Made by a program: the position numbers and the translations under genes
Assembly (NCBI RefSeq): GCF_015277775.1
Contig: NZ_CP063849.1
Location: 4,154,001-4,218,000, forward strand
Reading direction: 5' to 3'
Source of the DNA: Paludibaculum fermentans
GTDB taxonomy: Bacteria; Acidobacteriota; Terriglobia; Bryobacterales; Bryobacteraceae
DNA length: 64,000 nucleotides
Notes under the pieces: generated by a model
Told to the model about the DNA's origin: nothing
Database searches by the model: none
The model's input: only the letters and a program-made list of their open reading frames with translations
Shown: one piece after another, positions 8,945 through 17,942 of the stretch
Layout of the letters: the number at the start of each line of letters is the position of its first letter
Numbering within the stretch: the stretch's first letter is position 1

Positions 8945-10735
8945 TTACCAGCCCACCGGCTTTCCTTTGTTCTGTTCGATCAGCCACTTCTCCAGCGGGG
9001 CGAAATACGCCCGCACCGCGTTGCCGTCCATCTGCCGCGTCCCGGTCAGCTTCTCCAGCGCGTCCGGCCAGGGCTTGCTGATGCCCAGCTCCAGCCCGTC
9101 GGCCAGGCGCTTACCCGCTTCCTTGTTGCCGTAGATCGAGCAGCGATTCACCGGATCCTTGCACCCCGCCGTCTCGCTCAACGCCTTGTGGAACTGGAAC
9201 TGCAGAATGTGTGCCAGGAAATACCGCGTGTACGGCACGTTCCCCGGTACGTGATACTTTGCGCCCGGATCGAAGAACTCTTCCCCACGCACCGATGCCG
9301 GCGCCACGCCCTGATACTTCTGCCGCAGCTCCCACCACACCTGGTTGTACTTGTCCGGCGGCACCTGCCCCGAGTACACCTTCCAGCGCCATTGATCAAT
9401 CAACAGCCCGAACGGCAGGAACGCCACCTTGTCCAGCGCCTTCTGCAGCAGCAGGCCGATGTCCTTCGACGCGTCCGGCGCCTTGTTGATCAGCCCCAGC
9501 TTTATCAGGTAGTCCGGCGTCAGCGACAGCGCGATCGTGTCGCCAATCGCTTCGTGGAAACCGTCGTTGGCGGAATTGCGGAACAGGAACGGCTGCTTGT
9601 TATAGGCGCGCTGATAGAAGTTATGGCCGAGCTCGTGGTGGATGACATCGAAATCCTCTTCCGTGATGTCGATGCACATCTTCACGCGCAGATCGTTGTC
9701 GTTATCCACATCCCAGGCGCTCGCGTGGCAGACTACGTCGCGATCCCGCGGCCGCACAAACAGCGACCGCTCCCAGAACGTCGGCGGCAGCGGCGCAAAC
9801 CCCAGCGAAGTGAAGAACCCCTCGCCGTACTTCACCATCTGCTTTGCGTCAGTCTTCTTCGCCTTCAGAATCGCATTCAGGTCGTAGCCGACATCCGCGT
9901 CCTTCGGGGCCAGCAGCGGATACACGTTGTTCCATTGCTGCGCCCAGATGTTGCCCAGCAGATGAGCCGGAATCGGTCCGTTCTCCGGCACCGCGTCCTT
10001 GCCGTACTTCTCCCGCAGCTTCCAGCGCGTGTAGGCATGCAGTTGCAGGTACAACGGCTTCACCTGCTCCCACAGGCGGTCCAACTCTTTGGCGAACTCG
10101 TCCGGCGGCATGTCGTACTGCGAGCGCCACAACGCGCCCGTGTCGGCAAAACCAATCTCCTTCGAGCCCTTGTTGGCCAGTTCCACCAGCCGCACGAAAT
10201 CCTTCTTCATCGGCGGTGAGATGCTGTGCCAGCCCGTCCAGGCCTCCAGCAGCTGCTTCGGATCCCGGCTGGTCGCCATGATCTTCGTGATGTCGTCGAT
10301 GGTCATGCACTTCGACTGGTCGCCGCCCGGGCAGTACTTGCCCTTGCCGTAGGTGGCGTCCAGCGACGCGGCCAGTTTCGCCGTCTCGGCCGCTTCCTTC
10401 GGATCCGCCGGCGCCGGCAGCGTCAGGGACAGCTTCAGCAGCAGCAACTTGCGCCGCAGCACGTCGTCCACCTTCACGGCATCATACTTGGCCGCATCCT
10501 TTGCGTATTGCACCTGCAGCGCGGTGACGCGTTCACTCGCCTTGGCGTTCAAGGCTTCCGTATCCTGCGTGATGAAATTCTGCTGCACCCACTGGGCCTG
10601 GCCGGCCTCATTCGTGGCGGCAAACAGCTTCGCTTCCGCGTCATCGACAAACTTCTTCGCGTCCTCGGCCGTCGGCTGGTTGCCGCAGGCGGCCAGGAGC
10701 AAGGCAATTGGAACAAGCGCAATTCGGCGATCCAT
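8945..10735 (-). CDS. M2 family peptidyl-dipeptidase (ACE-like) lipoprotein
   Basis: 596 residues from the ATG at 10735, chosen because it opens a lipoprotein signal (IALVPIALLLAACGN, with Cys at residue 17). The helical body carries the zinc site VIHHELGHNFYQ (HExxH), and the third ligand lies in NDGFHEAIGDTIAL, the arrangement of angiotensin-converting enzyme-like M2 peptidases. The enzyme removes C-terminal dipeptides from oligopeptides and is expected to be anchored on the periplasmic side of a membrane. It is co-transcribed with the downstream Gfo/Idh gene and divergent from the GbsR-type regulator, whose operator lies between them. Confidence 0.92.
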   Translation of the reverse strand: MDRRIALVPIALLLAACGNQPTAEDAKKFVDDAEAKLFAATNEAGQAQWVQQNFITQDTEALNAKASERVTALQVQYAKDAAKYDAVKVDDVLRRKLLLLKLSLTLPAPADPKEAAETAKLAASLDATYGKGKYCPGGDQSKCMTIDDITKIMATSRDPKQLLEAWTGWHSISPPMKKDFVRLVELANKGSKEIGFADTGALWRSQYDMPPDEFAKELDRLWEQVKPLYLQLHAYTRWKLREKYGKDAVPENGPIPAHLLGNIWAQQWNNVYPLLAPKDADVGYDLNAILKAKKTDAKQMVKYGEGFFTSLGFAPLPPTFWERSLFVRPRDRDVVCHASAWDVDNDNDLRVKMCIDITEEDFDVIHHELGHNFYQRAYNKQPFLFRNSANDGFHEAIGDTIALSLTPDYLIKLGLINKAPDASKDIGLLLQKALDKVAFLPFGLLIDQWRWKVYSGQVPPDKYNQVWWELRQKYQGVAPASVRGEEFFDPGAKYHVPGNVPYTRYFLAHILQFQFHKALSETAGCKDPVNRCSIYGNKEAGKRLADGLELGISKPWPDALEKLTGTRQMDGNAVRAYFAPLEKWLIEQNKGKPVGW

Positions 10736-10779
10736 GTTGGGTAGTGTATTCCACTCCACAGGTGGCCCGTGCAAACCCC

Positions 10780-10829
10780 TTGACTTGATTCCGAAATTCC
10801 TGTAATTTCTGTTTAGACAGAAATTACAG
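10780..10829 (+). promoter_or_regulatory. Promoter and 12-bp inverted-repeat operator of the GbsR-type gene
   Basis: A TTGACT box (10780-10785) is followed 17 bases later by TAATTT (10803-10808). Overlapping the -10 is a perfect inverted repeat: CTGTAATTTCTG (10800-10811), 6-base spacer, CAGAAATTACAG (10818-10829). It ends one base before the ATG at 10831. The position over the -10 and the start codon is what an autorepressor site would look like. Confidence 0.75.
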
Positions 10830-10830
10830 T

Positions 10831-11364
10831 ATGGAAAAGTTAAGCCCAACTTCGGAACGCTTTATCCTTCACTGGGGCGAACTCGGCACCCGCTGGGGTC
10901 TCAACCGCACCGTCGCCCAGATCCATGCGCTGCTCTACATCTCGCCGCAAGCCCTGCCGGCCGACGAGATCGCGCGCCTGCTCTCCGTAGCCCGCTCCAA
11001 CGTCAGCACCAGCCTGCGCGAACTCCAGGGCTGGGGCATCGTCAAAGTCGTCCACGTCCTGGGCGACCGCCGCGACCACTTTGAATCCCTCAAGGACGTG
11101 TGGGAGCTCTTCTACGTCATCCTCGACGAGCGCAAGCGCCGCGAGATCGACCCCACGCTGGCCCTGCTCAAGGAGTGCGCCATGGCCGCCGGAGAAAGCA
11201 CACCGGAAGACCGCGAAGCTCGCAAGCGCATCCGCGAGATGCTCAACTTCTTCGAAGAAACCAGCTCCCTTTACGACGAGTTCCGCCGCCTGCCCGGCGG
11301 AGCCCTGCGCCAGCTCCTCCGCTTCAAAGGCCAGCTCCGGCGCCTCTTTTCCACCGCCTCCTGA
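10831..11364 (+). CDS. GbsR/MarR family transcriptional regulator
   Basis: 177 residues. It begins with SERFILHWGELGTRWGLNRTVAQIHALLYI, the entry typical of GbsR-type MarR relatives. A winged helix follows (LPADEIARLLSVARSNVSTSLRELQGWGIVKVVHVLGDRRDHFE), then a helical C-terminal dimer region. GbsR controls osmolyte genes in Bacillus; here the regulon is unknown. The perfect 12-bp inverted repeat immediately upstream suggests self-repression, possibly also of the divergent M2 peptidase operon and of the downstream SRPBCC gene, which lies 104 bases on in the same direction. Confidence 0.9.
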   Translation: MEKLSPTSERFILHWGELGTRWGLNRTVAQIHALLYISPQALPADEIARLLSVARSNVSTSLRELQGWGIVKVVHVLGDRRDHFESLKDVWELFYVILDERKRREIDPTLALLKECAMAAGESTPEDREARKRIREMLNFFEETSSLYDEFRRLPGGALRQLLRFKGQLRRLFSTAS

Positions 11365-11468
11365 CACCCGTCCCCGTCGACTGGAGGGCGGACCCCCAAG
11401 TCGGCGCAGGGTCCCCTGACCCTGCCTCTTCCGCTAACTCAGCCAACCCCACCGTCCCAGGAGGACCC

Positions 11469-12464
11469 ATGTGGCGTAGCATTGCCCTGACCACGCTCTT
11501 TGCCGTTGCCGCCACGGCGCTCATCTCCAACTTCCCCGCCTACGCCCTCGGACTCTTCGTCCTCCTGCCCGTCTGCATCGGCGTAGTCGCAGCCCTGCTG
11601 GCCAACTCGCTCGACGATCAGCGCCGCGGAAAGACCGTTGTCCTCCTTGCCCTGCTTGCCGGTGCCCTCATCCTGGTCGCCATCATGCTCGAAGGCGTAA
11701 TCTGCCTGCTGATGGCCGCCCCCATCGCCATCCCACTCGCCCTCCTGGGCGTGGCAATCGGCAACTCAATCCGCAACCCCAAGCACGCCCTGGCCCCGGC
11801 CCTGCTCCTGGCCCCCCTCTTCGGCGGCGTGGAAACCCAACTCCCCAACCACCCCGCCCTCCGATCCGTCGAAACCGTAGTCGACATCCAGGCTCCGCCC
11901 GAAACCGTCTGGCGGCATGTCATTGAGTTCCCCCATCTCCCGCAACCCCGTGAATGGTACTTCCAGGCCGGCATCGCCTACCCCCTCCGGGCCCGCATCG
12001 AAGGCCGTGGCCCCGGCGCCGTCCGCTACTGCGAGTTCTCCACCGGACCCTTCGTCGAACCCATCACCACCTGGGACGAACCCAAACTGTTGGCCTTCCG
12101 CGTCACCAGCAACCCCGAGCCCATGCGCGAACTGTCGCCCTACGACATCCACCCCGCCCACCTGCACGGTTGGTTCGACTCCAAGCGGGGTCAGTTCCGC
12201 CTGGAGCCCCTGCCCAACGGCGGTACCCGCCTTCACGGCACCACCTGGTACACGCAGCGCCTTCAGCCCGAACCCTACTGGTCGATGTGGACGGACGCCA
12301 TCATCCACCGCATCCACCAGCGGGTTCTCGATCACATTCGTGACGTATCAGAGGGAGATCGTCAAGGCAGGTCGTCGATCGACTTGGGCCAGTCCGACCC
12401 CAGCAGCCGCGACAACGACCGGTCCGCCAGCAGCCGTCCGCCGGTCTGGCAGCGTGGGCAGTAG
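11469..12464 (+). CDS. Membrane protein with C-terminal SRPBCC (START-like) domain
   Basis: 331 residues. The ATG at 11469 was chosen for a good ribosome site (AGGAGG at 11458-11463); the open frame upstream reads through the GbsR gene out of frame. The N-terminal half has four or five membrane segments (about 5-25, 28-48, 58-78, 80-100). From residue 135 a soluble SRPBCC-like domain begins: VVDIQAPPETVWRHVIEFPHLP, GAVRYCEFSTGPFVEPITTWDEPKLLAFRV, then GTTWYTQRLQPEPYWSMWTDAIIHRIH. Such domains bind hydrophobic ligands. The last 34 codons overlap the convergent fpg gene and are low-complexity, so the functional protein probably ends near residue 297. Confidence 0.82.
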   Translation: MWRSIALTTLFAVAATALISNFPAYALGLFVLLPVCIGVVAALLANSLDDQRRGKTVVLLALLAGALILVAIMLEGVICLLMAAPIAIPLALLGVAIGNSIRNPKHALAPALLLAPLFGGVETQLPNHPALRSVETVVDIQAPPETVWRHVIEFPHLPQPREWYFQAGIAYPLRARIEGRGPGAVRYCEFSTGPFVEPITTWDEPKLLAFRVTSNPEPMRELSPYDIHPAHLHGWFDSKRGQFRLEPLPNGGTRLHGTTWYTQRLQPEPYWSMWTDAIIHRIHQRVLDHIRDVSEGDRQGRSSIDLGQSDPSSRDNDRSASSRPPVWQRGQ

Positions 12465-13231
12465 TTCGTCTCGTTCGACGCATAGCGGATCCGCTGCACC
12501 GTCGTGCCGCACTCCGGGCAAGGCTTCTTGAACTTGCCGTGCACGGCCATCTCTTCCCGGAACGCCGTCACTTTTTCGGGGAACCCGCCGCCCGCCTCGG
12601 CCCGCAGCCGGTCGGTCCACCACACGAGCGTCGCCTTCGTTGCCTCGTAGAGCCGCTCCAGGTCCGCGTCGCTCAGCTTCTGCGACAACGCCACCGGCGA
12701 CAGCCGGGCCTTCTGCAGGATCTCGTCGGAGTACGCGTTGCCGATCCCGCTGAACAGGTGCGGATCGGTCAGTGACCGCTTCAGCGTATGATTCTCGCGC
12801 CGCAGCGCGGCCATAAACTCGGCCAGCGTGCACTCCAGCGGCTCCAGTCCGCCTGGATCCAGCGCGCGCACACCCTCCTCGCCCTGCGCCATATGTAGCG
12901 ACGCCCGGTGCTGCGTGCCCGCTTCAGTGAGATTCAAGGTCCCGCTGGAGAACACGAACGACGCCAGCACTTTGCCCGCCTTCCGCTGCCAGTGCAGCCG
13001 GCCCGCTATCATCAGGTGCAGCACCATCCACACGTCGTTCCCGAAGCCGAACGCGATGCGCTTGCCCACGCGCCTCAACCGGCGCACCACCTGACCTTCG
13101 GACGCCTTCACTGGCGGCGTCACGGTCCTCAATAAGAAAGGAGTCTTGAACTCCACCCGCTCCAACCGTTCATTCAGGACCCGAGCCTCCAGCGCCTCGA
13201 TGTACACCTGAATGTCCGGCAGTTCAGGCAT
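12362..13231 (-). CDS. Fpg/Nei family DNA glycosylase
   Basis: 289 residues starting MPELPDIQVYIEALEARV, where Pro2 and Glu3 are the catalytic residues of the Fpg/Nei fold. The middle carries the H2TH region with LFSGIGNAYSDEIL. The C-terminus is a zinc finger with CPECG and, 18 residues further on, CPRC. The enzyme excises oxidised bases and nicks the abasic site (base excision repair). The finger ends CPRCQTGGRLLADRSLSRLL; the arginine after CQTGG corresponds to the DNA-contacting one. PELPDI rather than PELPEV, plus its sequence style, suggest a Nei-like subgroup rather than canonical MutM. It overlaps the upstream GDPD gene by 8 bases. Confidence 0.92.
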   Translation of the reverse strand: MPELPDIQVYIEALEARVLNERLERVEFKTPFLLRTVTPPVKASEGQVVRRLRRVGKRIAFGFGNDVWMVLHLMIAGRLHWQRKAGKVLASFVFSSGTLNLTEAGTQHRASLHMAQGEEGVRALDPGGLEPLECTLAEFMAALRRENHTLKRSLTDPHLFSGIGNAYSDEILQKARLSPVALSQKLSDADLERLYEATKATLVWWTDRLRAEAGGGFPEKVTAFREEMAVHGKFKKPCPECGTTVQRIRYASNETNYCPRCQTGGRLLADRSLSRLLGSDWPKSIDDLP

Positions 13232-13859
13232 GGCGTTTCGCTTCCCGCAGCCAGGGCACCAGTGATGAAGGCCGGTCGGTCTGAATGCCGGTCACTCCTT
13301 TGTCGATGGCCTGCTGCCAGAACTCGGGGAAGTCGGTCTTGCCCTGGCGGTCCAGGAAGAGGTCGCAGCCGGCCTCCTGGCACAGGGCCACCAGTTCCGG
13401 CTTGAAATCCCAATCGCTGAAAGCAACGGCCACGGGCTTCAACTGTTTCAGGTTGTCGCGCAGCACATCCACGCCCACCGCCTCCGGCATGCACGGCCAG
13501 CCCGGCCGTAGCTGGACCAGTTCGCGCAGCAGCGCCTGGCTGCCATAGGTGTAGATGGACTCGCGCATCCCGTGCGCCTCCACCTTGGCAATGATCGAAG
13601 CCGGCATGGCTTGCTTCACGTCCAGGTAGATGCGGATCTTCCCCTTCGACAGGTCGAGCACCTCGTCGAAAGTCGGCAGCTCTTCCCCGGGCTTCAGCGG
13701 ATCATGCTTGATCAGCATCTTCCCGTCGGGGGCCGTCCTTAGGTCAATCTCGATAAAGTCGCACCCTAACGCAATGGCCGCCGAATAGGCGGCCAAGGAG
13801 TTTTGAGGTTGTTGTTCGTGCGCGCCCCGGTGGGCGATCACTTTGATCCCTGAGTTCAC
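13224..13859 (-). CDS. Glycerophosphodiester phosphodiesterase (GDPD) family protein
   Basis: 211 residues from a GTG start at 13859, supported by GAGGATC about 10 bases upstream. Motifs are VIAHRGAHEQQPQNSLAAY, DFIEIDLRTAPDGKMLIKHD (the HR...ExD...HD metal and acid-base set) and a late GVTGIQTDRPSSL, which matches the family's 'G..GI.TD.P' end. It hydrolyses glycerophosphodiesters to glycerol-3-phosphate and an alcohol. There is no signal peptide, so it should be cytoplasmic. It sits 28 bases after aspS and overlaps fpg, implying one transcript aspS-gdpD-fpg. Confidence 0.92.
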   Translation of the reverse strand: MNSGIKVIAHRGAHEQQPQNSLAAYSAAIALGCDFIEIDLRTAPDGKMLIKHDPLKPGEELPTFDEVLDLSKGKIRIYLDVKQAMPASIIAKVEAHGMRESIYTYGSQALLRELVQLRPGWPCMPEAVGVDVLRDNLKQLKPVAVAFSDWDFKPELVALCQEAGCDLFLDRQGKTDFPEFWQQAIDKGVTGIQTDRPSSLVPWLREAKRHA

Positions 13860-13887
13860 GGATATTGATCCTCAGCGAAGGTCAGTC

Positions 13888-15678
13888 TCAGCTTTGCGGA
13901 CGGCGCAACTGGATACCCAGTTCACGCAGCTGCCGCTCGCTCGCCGGCGCGGGCGCCTCCGACATCAAGTCGGTGCCCTTCGCCGTCTTCGGGAACGGAA
14001 TCACCTCGCGGATCGAAGACTCGCCCGCCAGGATCATCACCAGCCGGTCCAGGCCCAGCGCAATGCCGCCATGTGGCGGAGCTCCGTAGGTCAGCGCATC
14101 CAGCAGGTAGCCAAACCGCGCCTGAGCCTCTTCCAGCGAGAATCCAACCGCCGAAAAGACCTGTGACTGGATGTCCTGTCGGTGGATACGAATCGAACCG
14201 CTACCCAGCTCCACACCGTTTAACACGATGTCGTAGCTGCGCGCCCGGCACCGCGCCGGATCCGTCGTCAGCTTCCCAAGGTCTTCGTCCTTCGGCGACG
14301 TGAACGGATGGTGCGCCGCCACCCAGCGCTCGTCTTCATCGTTCCATTCAAACATCGGGAAGTCGAGCACCCACAGGAACCGGAAATCGGTCGGATCCAG
14401 CAGCTTATGCCGGTCGTTGTACTTCTGGCCCGCATACAGCCGCAGTTGGCCGCACGCCTGGTAAACCGTCTCTTCCGGACGCTGCCCCTTCGGCTCGTCG
14501 CGCCAACCGGCCAGCAGCAGCAGGTCGTTCTCGCCGGCGCCGGTCCGCTCGCGCACCTTTTCAACGACACCCGGGAAGTCCCGCTCCAGGCGTTTCGGGT
14601 CGTCGTAGACCGTCAGGCCGCGCTCACGGCCATAGTCCTTCAGTTCGTCGCGCTCCTTGCGGCTCAGCGCACCCGTACTCGGGATATGGATCGCCACCAG
14701 CGGCAGGCCCTCGCGGGTCAAACCCGCATCGGCCGGGAACAGGTCTTCCACCGGCCAGAACCGCGGCAGGCGCAGGTCCGGCTTGTCGATGCCGTAACCC
14801 TGCATCGCCTCGGCATAGGTCATCCGTGGGAACGGAGCCTTGACCGTGTAGCCCGCCACCGCGCAAACCTTCTCCAGCAGCGGCTCGATTGTCTGGAAGA
14901 TCTGTTCTTCCTGGGGGAAGGACATCTCCAAGTCAATCTGCGTGAACTCGTACTGCCGGTCGGCGCGCAGATCCTCATCGCGGAAGCAGCGCACAATCTG
15001 GAAGTACTTGTCATACCCGCTGATCATCAGCAACTGCTTGAAGATCTGGGGCGACTGCGGCAAAGCGTAGAAATTGCCCGGCTGGATGCGGGAAGGCACC
15101 AGGAAGTCGCGTGCGCCTTCGGGCGTCGACTTCGTCATGAAGGGCGTTTCGATCTCGAGGAAGCCCTGGCCGGACAGCTCGTTACGCACTTCCAGCGAGA
15201 TCTTGGAGCGCAGCATCACGTTGCGCTGCATGTGCGGCCGCCGCAGGTCGACATAGCGGTACTTCAACCGCATGTCTTCGTTGACGTCCACGTGCTCTTC
15301 CATCGGGAACGGAGGCGTCTCGCTGGTGTTCAGCATCCACATCTTCTCCGCCACAATCTCCACCTCGCCGGTGGGGATGTTCGGATTGATGTTCTCCGCT
15401 GTGCGGGCCTCTACCAGGCCTTCCACCGCGATGACATATTCCGACCGCAACATCTCGGCCTTGCCATGCAGGGCACCGTCACATTCGGCGCGGAAGACGA
15501 TTTGGGTGACCCCTTCGCGGTCGCGCAGGTGGATAAAGATCACACCTCCCAGGTCGCGCCGGCGGTAGACCCACCCCATCAAAACGACGCGCTGGCCTTC
15601 GTTGGCCGCGCGGAGTGCGCCGCACGAGTGGGTGCGGCGCAGGTCGCCGAGAAAATCCAAAGGAACTTGTTGAGCCAT
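13888..15678 (-). CDS. aspS: Aspartyl-tRNA synthetase
   Basis: 596 residues, the usual bacterial AspRS length. An N-terminal OB-fold anticodon-binding domain (VVLMGWVYRRRDLGGVIFIHLRDREG) is followed by class II motif 2 (CFRDEDLRADRQYEFTQIDLEMSF), the bacteria-specific GAD insertion (about 290-420) and motif 3 (GGIALGLDRLVMILAGESSIREVIPFPKT). Leu in RRRDLGG is the residue found in discriminating (tRNA-Asp-specific) enzymes rather than the His seen in some non-discriminating ones; this is only a hint. It is the first gene of a likely aspS-gdpD-fpg transcript. Confidence 0.98.
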   Translation of the reverse strand: MAQQVPLDFLGDLRRTHSCGALRAANEGQRVVLMGWVYRRRDLGGVIFIHLRDREGVTQIVFRAECDGALHGKAEMLRSEYVIAVEGLVEARTAENINPNIPTGEVEIVAEKMWMLNTSETPPFPMEEHVDVNEDMRLKYRYVDLRRPHMQRNVMLRSKISLEVRNELSGQGFLEIETPFMTKSTPEGARDFLVPSRIQPGNFYALPQSPQIFKQLLMISGYDKYFQIVRCFRDEDLRADRQYEFTQIDLEMSFPQEEQIFQTIEPLLEKVCAVAGYTVKAPFPRMTYAEAMQGYGIDKPDLRLPRFWPVEDLFPADAGLTREGLPLVAIHIPSTGALSRKERDELKDYGRERGLTVYDDPKRLERDFPGVVEKVRERTGAGENDLLLLAGWRDEPKGQRPEETVYQACGQLRLYAGQKYNDRHKLLDPTDFRFLWVLDFPMFEWNDEDERWVAAHHPFTSPKDEDLGKLTTDPARCRARSYDIVLNGVELGSGSIRIHRQDIQSQVFSAVGFSLEEAQARFGYLLDALTYGAPPHGGIALGLDRLVMILAGESSIREVIPFPKTAKGTDLMSEAPAPASERQLRELGIQLRRPQS

Positions 15679-15747
15679 GCTAGAGACTGCGAATTTCGAG
15701 TATCTCTACATTGTATCCTGCCCGCTCGTCGAGCATGGCCCCAAACC

Positions 15748-17367
15748 CTATGGAAGTGACAAGAGATACTTCGTGATCGTCTCGTTTTGCTGGGCCGTGA
15801 ACGGATAGGCAGGCATCATGGAGTCCTTTGTGAATTTCTGCGGATCCAGGAAGTGGCCCTTTACCCATGTGGCGTCGCGCCGGTGCGCCAGGCCGTTCAG
15901 GGGCGGTCCGGACTTCATCCCCACGCCATTCACCTGGTGGCACATGTTGCACCGGTTCTTCTGATACAGCGCGGCCCCCTCCAGCACATACTGCGGGATG
16001 TCTTGCATTTTCATGGCGTTCTGGGGTGTCAGCTTGAGCAGGAAGGCCGCCATCGCATTCAATTGCGAATCGCTCAGCGAGACCGACGGCATCTGGCTCC
16101 CCGGCACCATCGAAGCCGGTTGCTTGAAATGCGCAATCATCCAGGCCGCATCGCGAGCCGCCCCGCCGGCGCCCAGGTTCGGGCCGGGCTTGTCTTCCTG
16201 CCGCAGTCCCAGCGTATGGCACGTGCCGCAGCTTTCCGACTTGAAGTACGCCACACCGGCCAGTTCCTCCGGAGTCAGGTCGCGCCATTCCATCGGACCC
16301 TCCCGGTCGGCCGCGAATGCCTCCGGCGGAGTAGACCGCACCGCCGCGGTGGTCAGGCCAGTCCAGGTGATCGCCGCCAGAATCACGATCGCGAACGCGG
16401 TGGTCCGCTTCGTCACACGGATCACCGGAGCGCGGTCCAGGAACGGCACCAGGAACAACAGGCCAACACCCAAAGTCGGCAGCACCACGCTGGCCAGGAT
16501 CTCCAGCGGACCCTCGCAGTACTTCAGCAGTTGGAAGAGGAACAGGAAATACCACTCGGGCCGGGGAATAAAGGTTGTATCCGTGGGATCGGCCAGCCGG
16601 CCCAGCGGAGCCTTGGCGATCACCGCCAGCGAGAAGAGGACAATGAAGGCCAGCGAAATAGCGGCCGTGTCCTTGAACACCTGCCGCGGATAGAACTTCT
16701 GCTTCGGCTTCAGTTCATCCCCCGGAGCCGGAGCCACGCCGTGCCGCCGCACCAGGTAGACGTGCAACAGGATCAGCAGCATGGTCAGCGGTGGCAGCAC
16801 CAGCACGTGCACGGCGTAGAATCGCGCGAAGGTGACGACCCCGACACCGTTCTCGGCGCCCATCAGCCGCAGCACATACGGACCCGCGCCGGGTGCGCTG
16901 GCCGAGATCTGCGTCGTCACCACCGTGCCCCAATAGGCCCGGTTGTCCCACGGCAGCAGGTAGCCGGTCAGTGCGAACGCCAGCGTCACCAGCAGCAGGA
17001 TCACACCCATCATCCAGGTGGCTTCCCTAGGCTTCTTGTACGCACCCCATAGGAACACCTGCACCATGTGCAGCACCACGATGATCACCATCATGGAAGC
17101 GCCCCAGTGGTGCAGCCCGCGGATCAGCGCGCCGCCGGTCAACTCCGTCATGATGTAGCGCAGGCTGTTGTAGGCCTCGCCCGGCGTCGGCGCATAGTTC
17201 AGCGCCAGCATGATGCCGGTGAAGGCCTGGGTGATGAAGAGGAACATCGCCACTGAGCCGAACACCTGGTGCCAGCCTGCGGAAGCGGGAATCTCTTCGT
17301 CGAGGAAATGTTGGATGGCCGAAGGCGCACCCGTGCGGTCTTCCAACCAATCGAGGATGGTGCGCAT
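15748..17367 (-). CDS. Cytochrome b fused to two cytochrome c domains (bc complex)
   Basis: 539 residues. Residues 1-370 are a full-length cytochrome b with paired haem histidines in HHWGASMMVIIVVLHMVQ and YAVHVLVLPPLTMLLILLHVYLV, and the quinol-site motif PEWYFLFLFQLLKY. The C-terminal 170 residues carry two c-type haem sites, CGTCH (about 380) and CNMCH (about 470), with candidate Met ligands in GSQMPS and DSMMPA. The protein would combine the quinol-oxidising and the c-type electron-accepting subunits of a bc complex in one chain. Its ATG follows the Rieske stop by 2 bases. No separate c1 gene is present nearby. Confidence 0.93.
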   Translation of the reverse strand: MRTILDWLEDRTGAPSAIQHFLDEEIPASAGWHQVFGSVAMFLFITQAFTGIMLALNYAPTPGEAYNSLRYIMTELTGGALIRGLHHWGASMMVIIVVLHMVQVFLWGAYKKPREATWMMGVILLLVTLAFALTGYLLPWDNRAYWGTVVTTQISASAPGAGPYVLRLMGAENGVGVVTFARFYAVHVLVLPPLTMLLILLHVYLVRRHGVAPAPGDELKPKQKFYPRQVFKDTAAISLAFIVLFSLAVIAKAPLGRLADPTDTTFIPRPEWYFLFLFQLLKYCEGPLEILASVVLPTLGVGLLFLVPFLDRAPVIRVTKRTTAFAIVILAAITWTGLTTAAVRSTPPEAFAADREGPMEWRDLTPEELAGVAYFKSESCGTCHTLGLRQEDKPGPNLGAGGAARDAAWMIAHFKQPASMVPGSQMPSVSLSDSQLNAMAAFLLKLTPQNAMKMQDIPQYVLEGAALYQKNRCNMCHQVNGVGMKSGPPLNGLAHRRDATWVKGHFLDPQKFTKDSMMPAYPFTAQQNETITKYLLSLP

Positions 17368-17369
17368 CG

Positions 17370-17870
17370 TTATGCTCCCTTCGTCTTCGATTGCTCGGGG
17401 CCGATCAACAGGCGCGTGCCGTCTACCTTGACCAGGTAGCGGTCCAGCGGCCTGGGCGCCGGGCCGTTGAGCACCTTCCCGTCAATCGAGAAGTTCGACG
17501 TATGGCACGGGCACAGGAACTGTCCTTTCGATTCTTCCCAATGATAGGCGCACCCCAGATGCGTGCATTGCGGCGTGTAAGCCACCACCTCTTTCTCCGA
17601 AAGCCGGACCACCCAGGCCGTCGATTTTTCAGTGATGATCTTCCAGCCGTCCATACGCACCCGCCGGAACGGCAGTTCCTCCGGAGCGTTGAGCTTGAGC
17701 TGGCTGATATCGCCGGCGTCGACCCAGCCGCCGGTGGAATGGCTCTTGGCCGGTGTGAAGAGGTAGACAAAGGCAGGAATGCCCAGCGCACCTCCGATCA
17801 GCGCACTCAGCGCCTGCGTCGCGCGGACCAGAAAGCCGCGCCGTCCTTGGTTGTCCGTGTTGTACTGCAT
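17370..17870 (-). CDS. Rieske 2Fe-2S protein of the bc complex
   Basis: 166 residues from the ATG at 17870, chosen because the following GRRGFLVRATQALSALIGGALGIPAFVYLF is a twin-arginine-type membrane anchor. The cluster-binding loops are CTHLGC and CPCH, with the TSNF that normally follows the second box. It transfers electrons from quinol to the cytochrome c domains. It lies immediately upstream of the cytochrome b-c fusion gene (2-base gap), so the two genes could encode a minimal bc complex. Confidence 0.95.
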   Translation of the reverse strand: MQYNTDNQGRRGFLVRATQALSALIGGALGIPAFVYLFTPAKSHSTGGWVDAGDISQLKLNAPEELPFRRVRMDGWKIITEKSTAWVVRLSEKEVVAYTPQCTHLGCAYHWEESKGQFLCPCHTSNFSIDGKVLNGPAPRPLDRYLVKVDGTRLLIGPEQSKTKGA

Positions 17871-17942
17871 CGTTAGACCATAGCCGCGCGCTGCGCGGAC
17901 TGTGATTGAGACACACCGGACCACCGGACGGAACAGTCGGAC

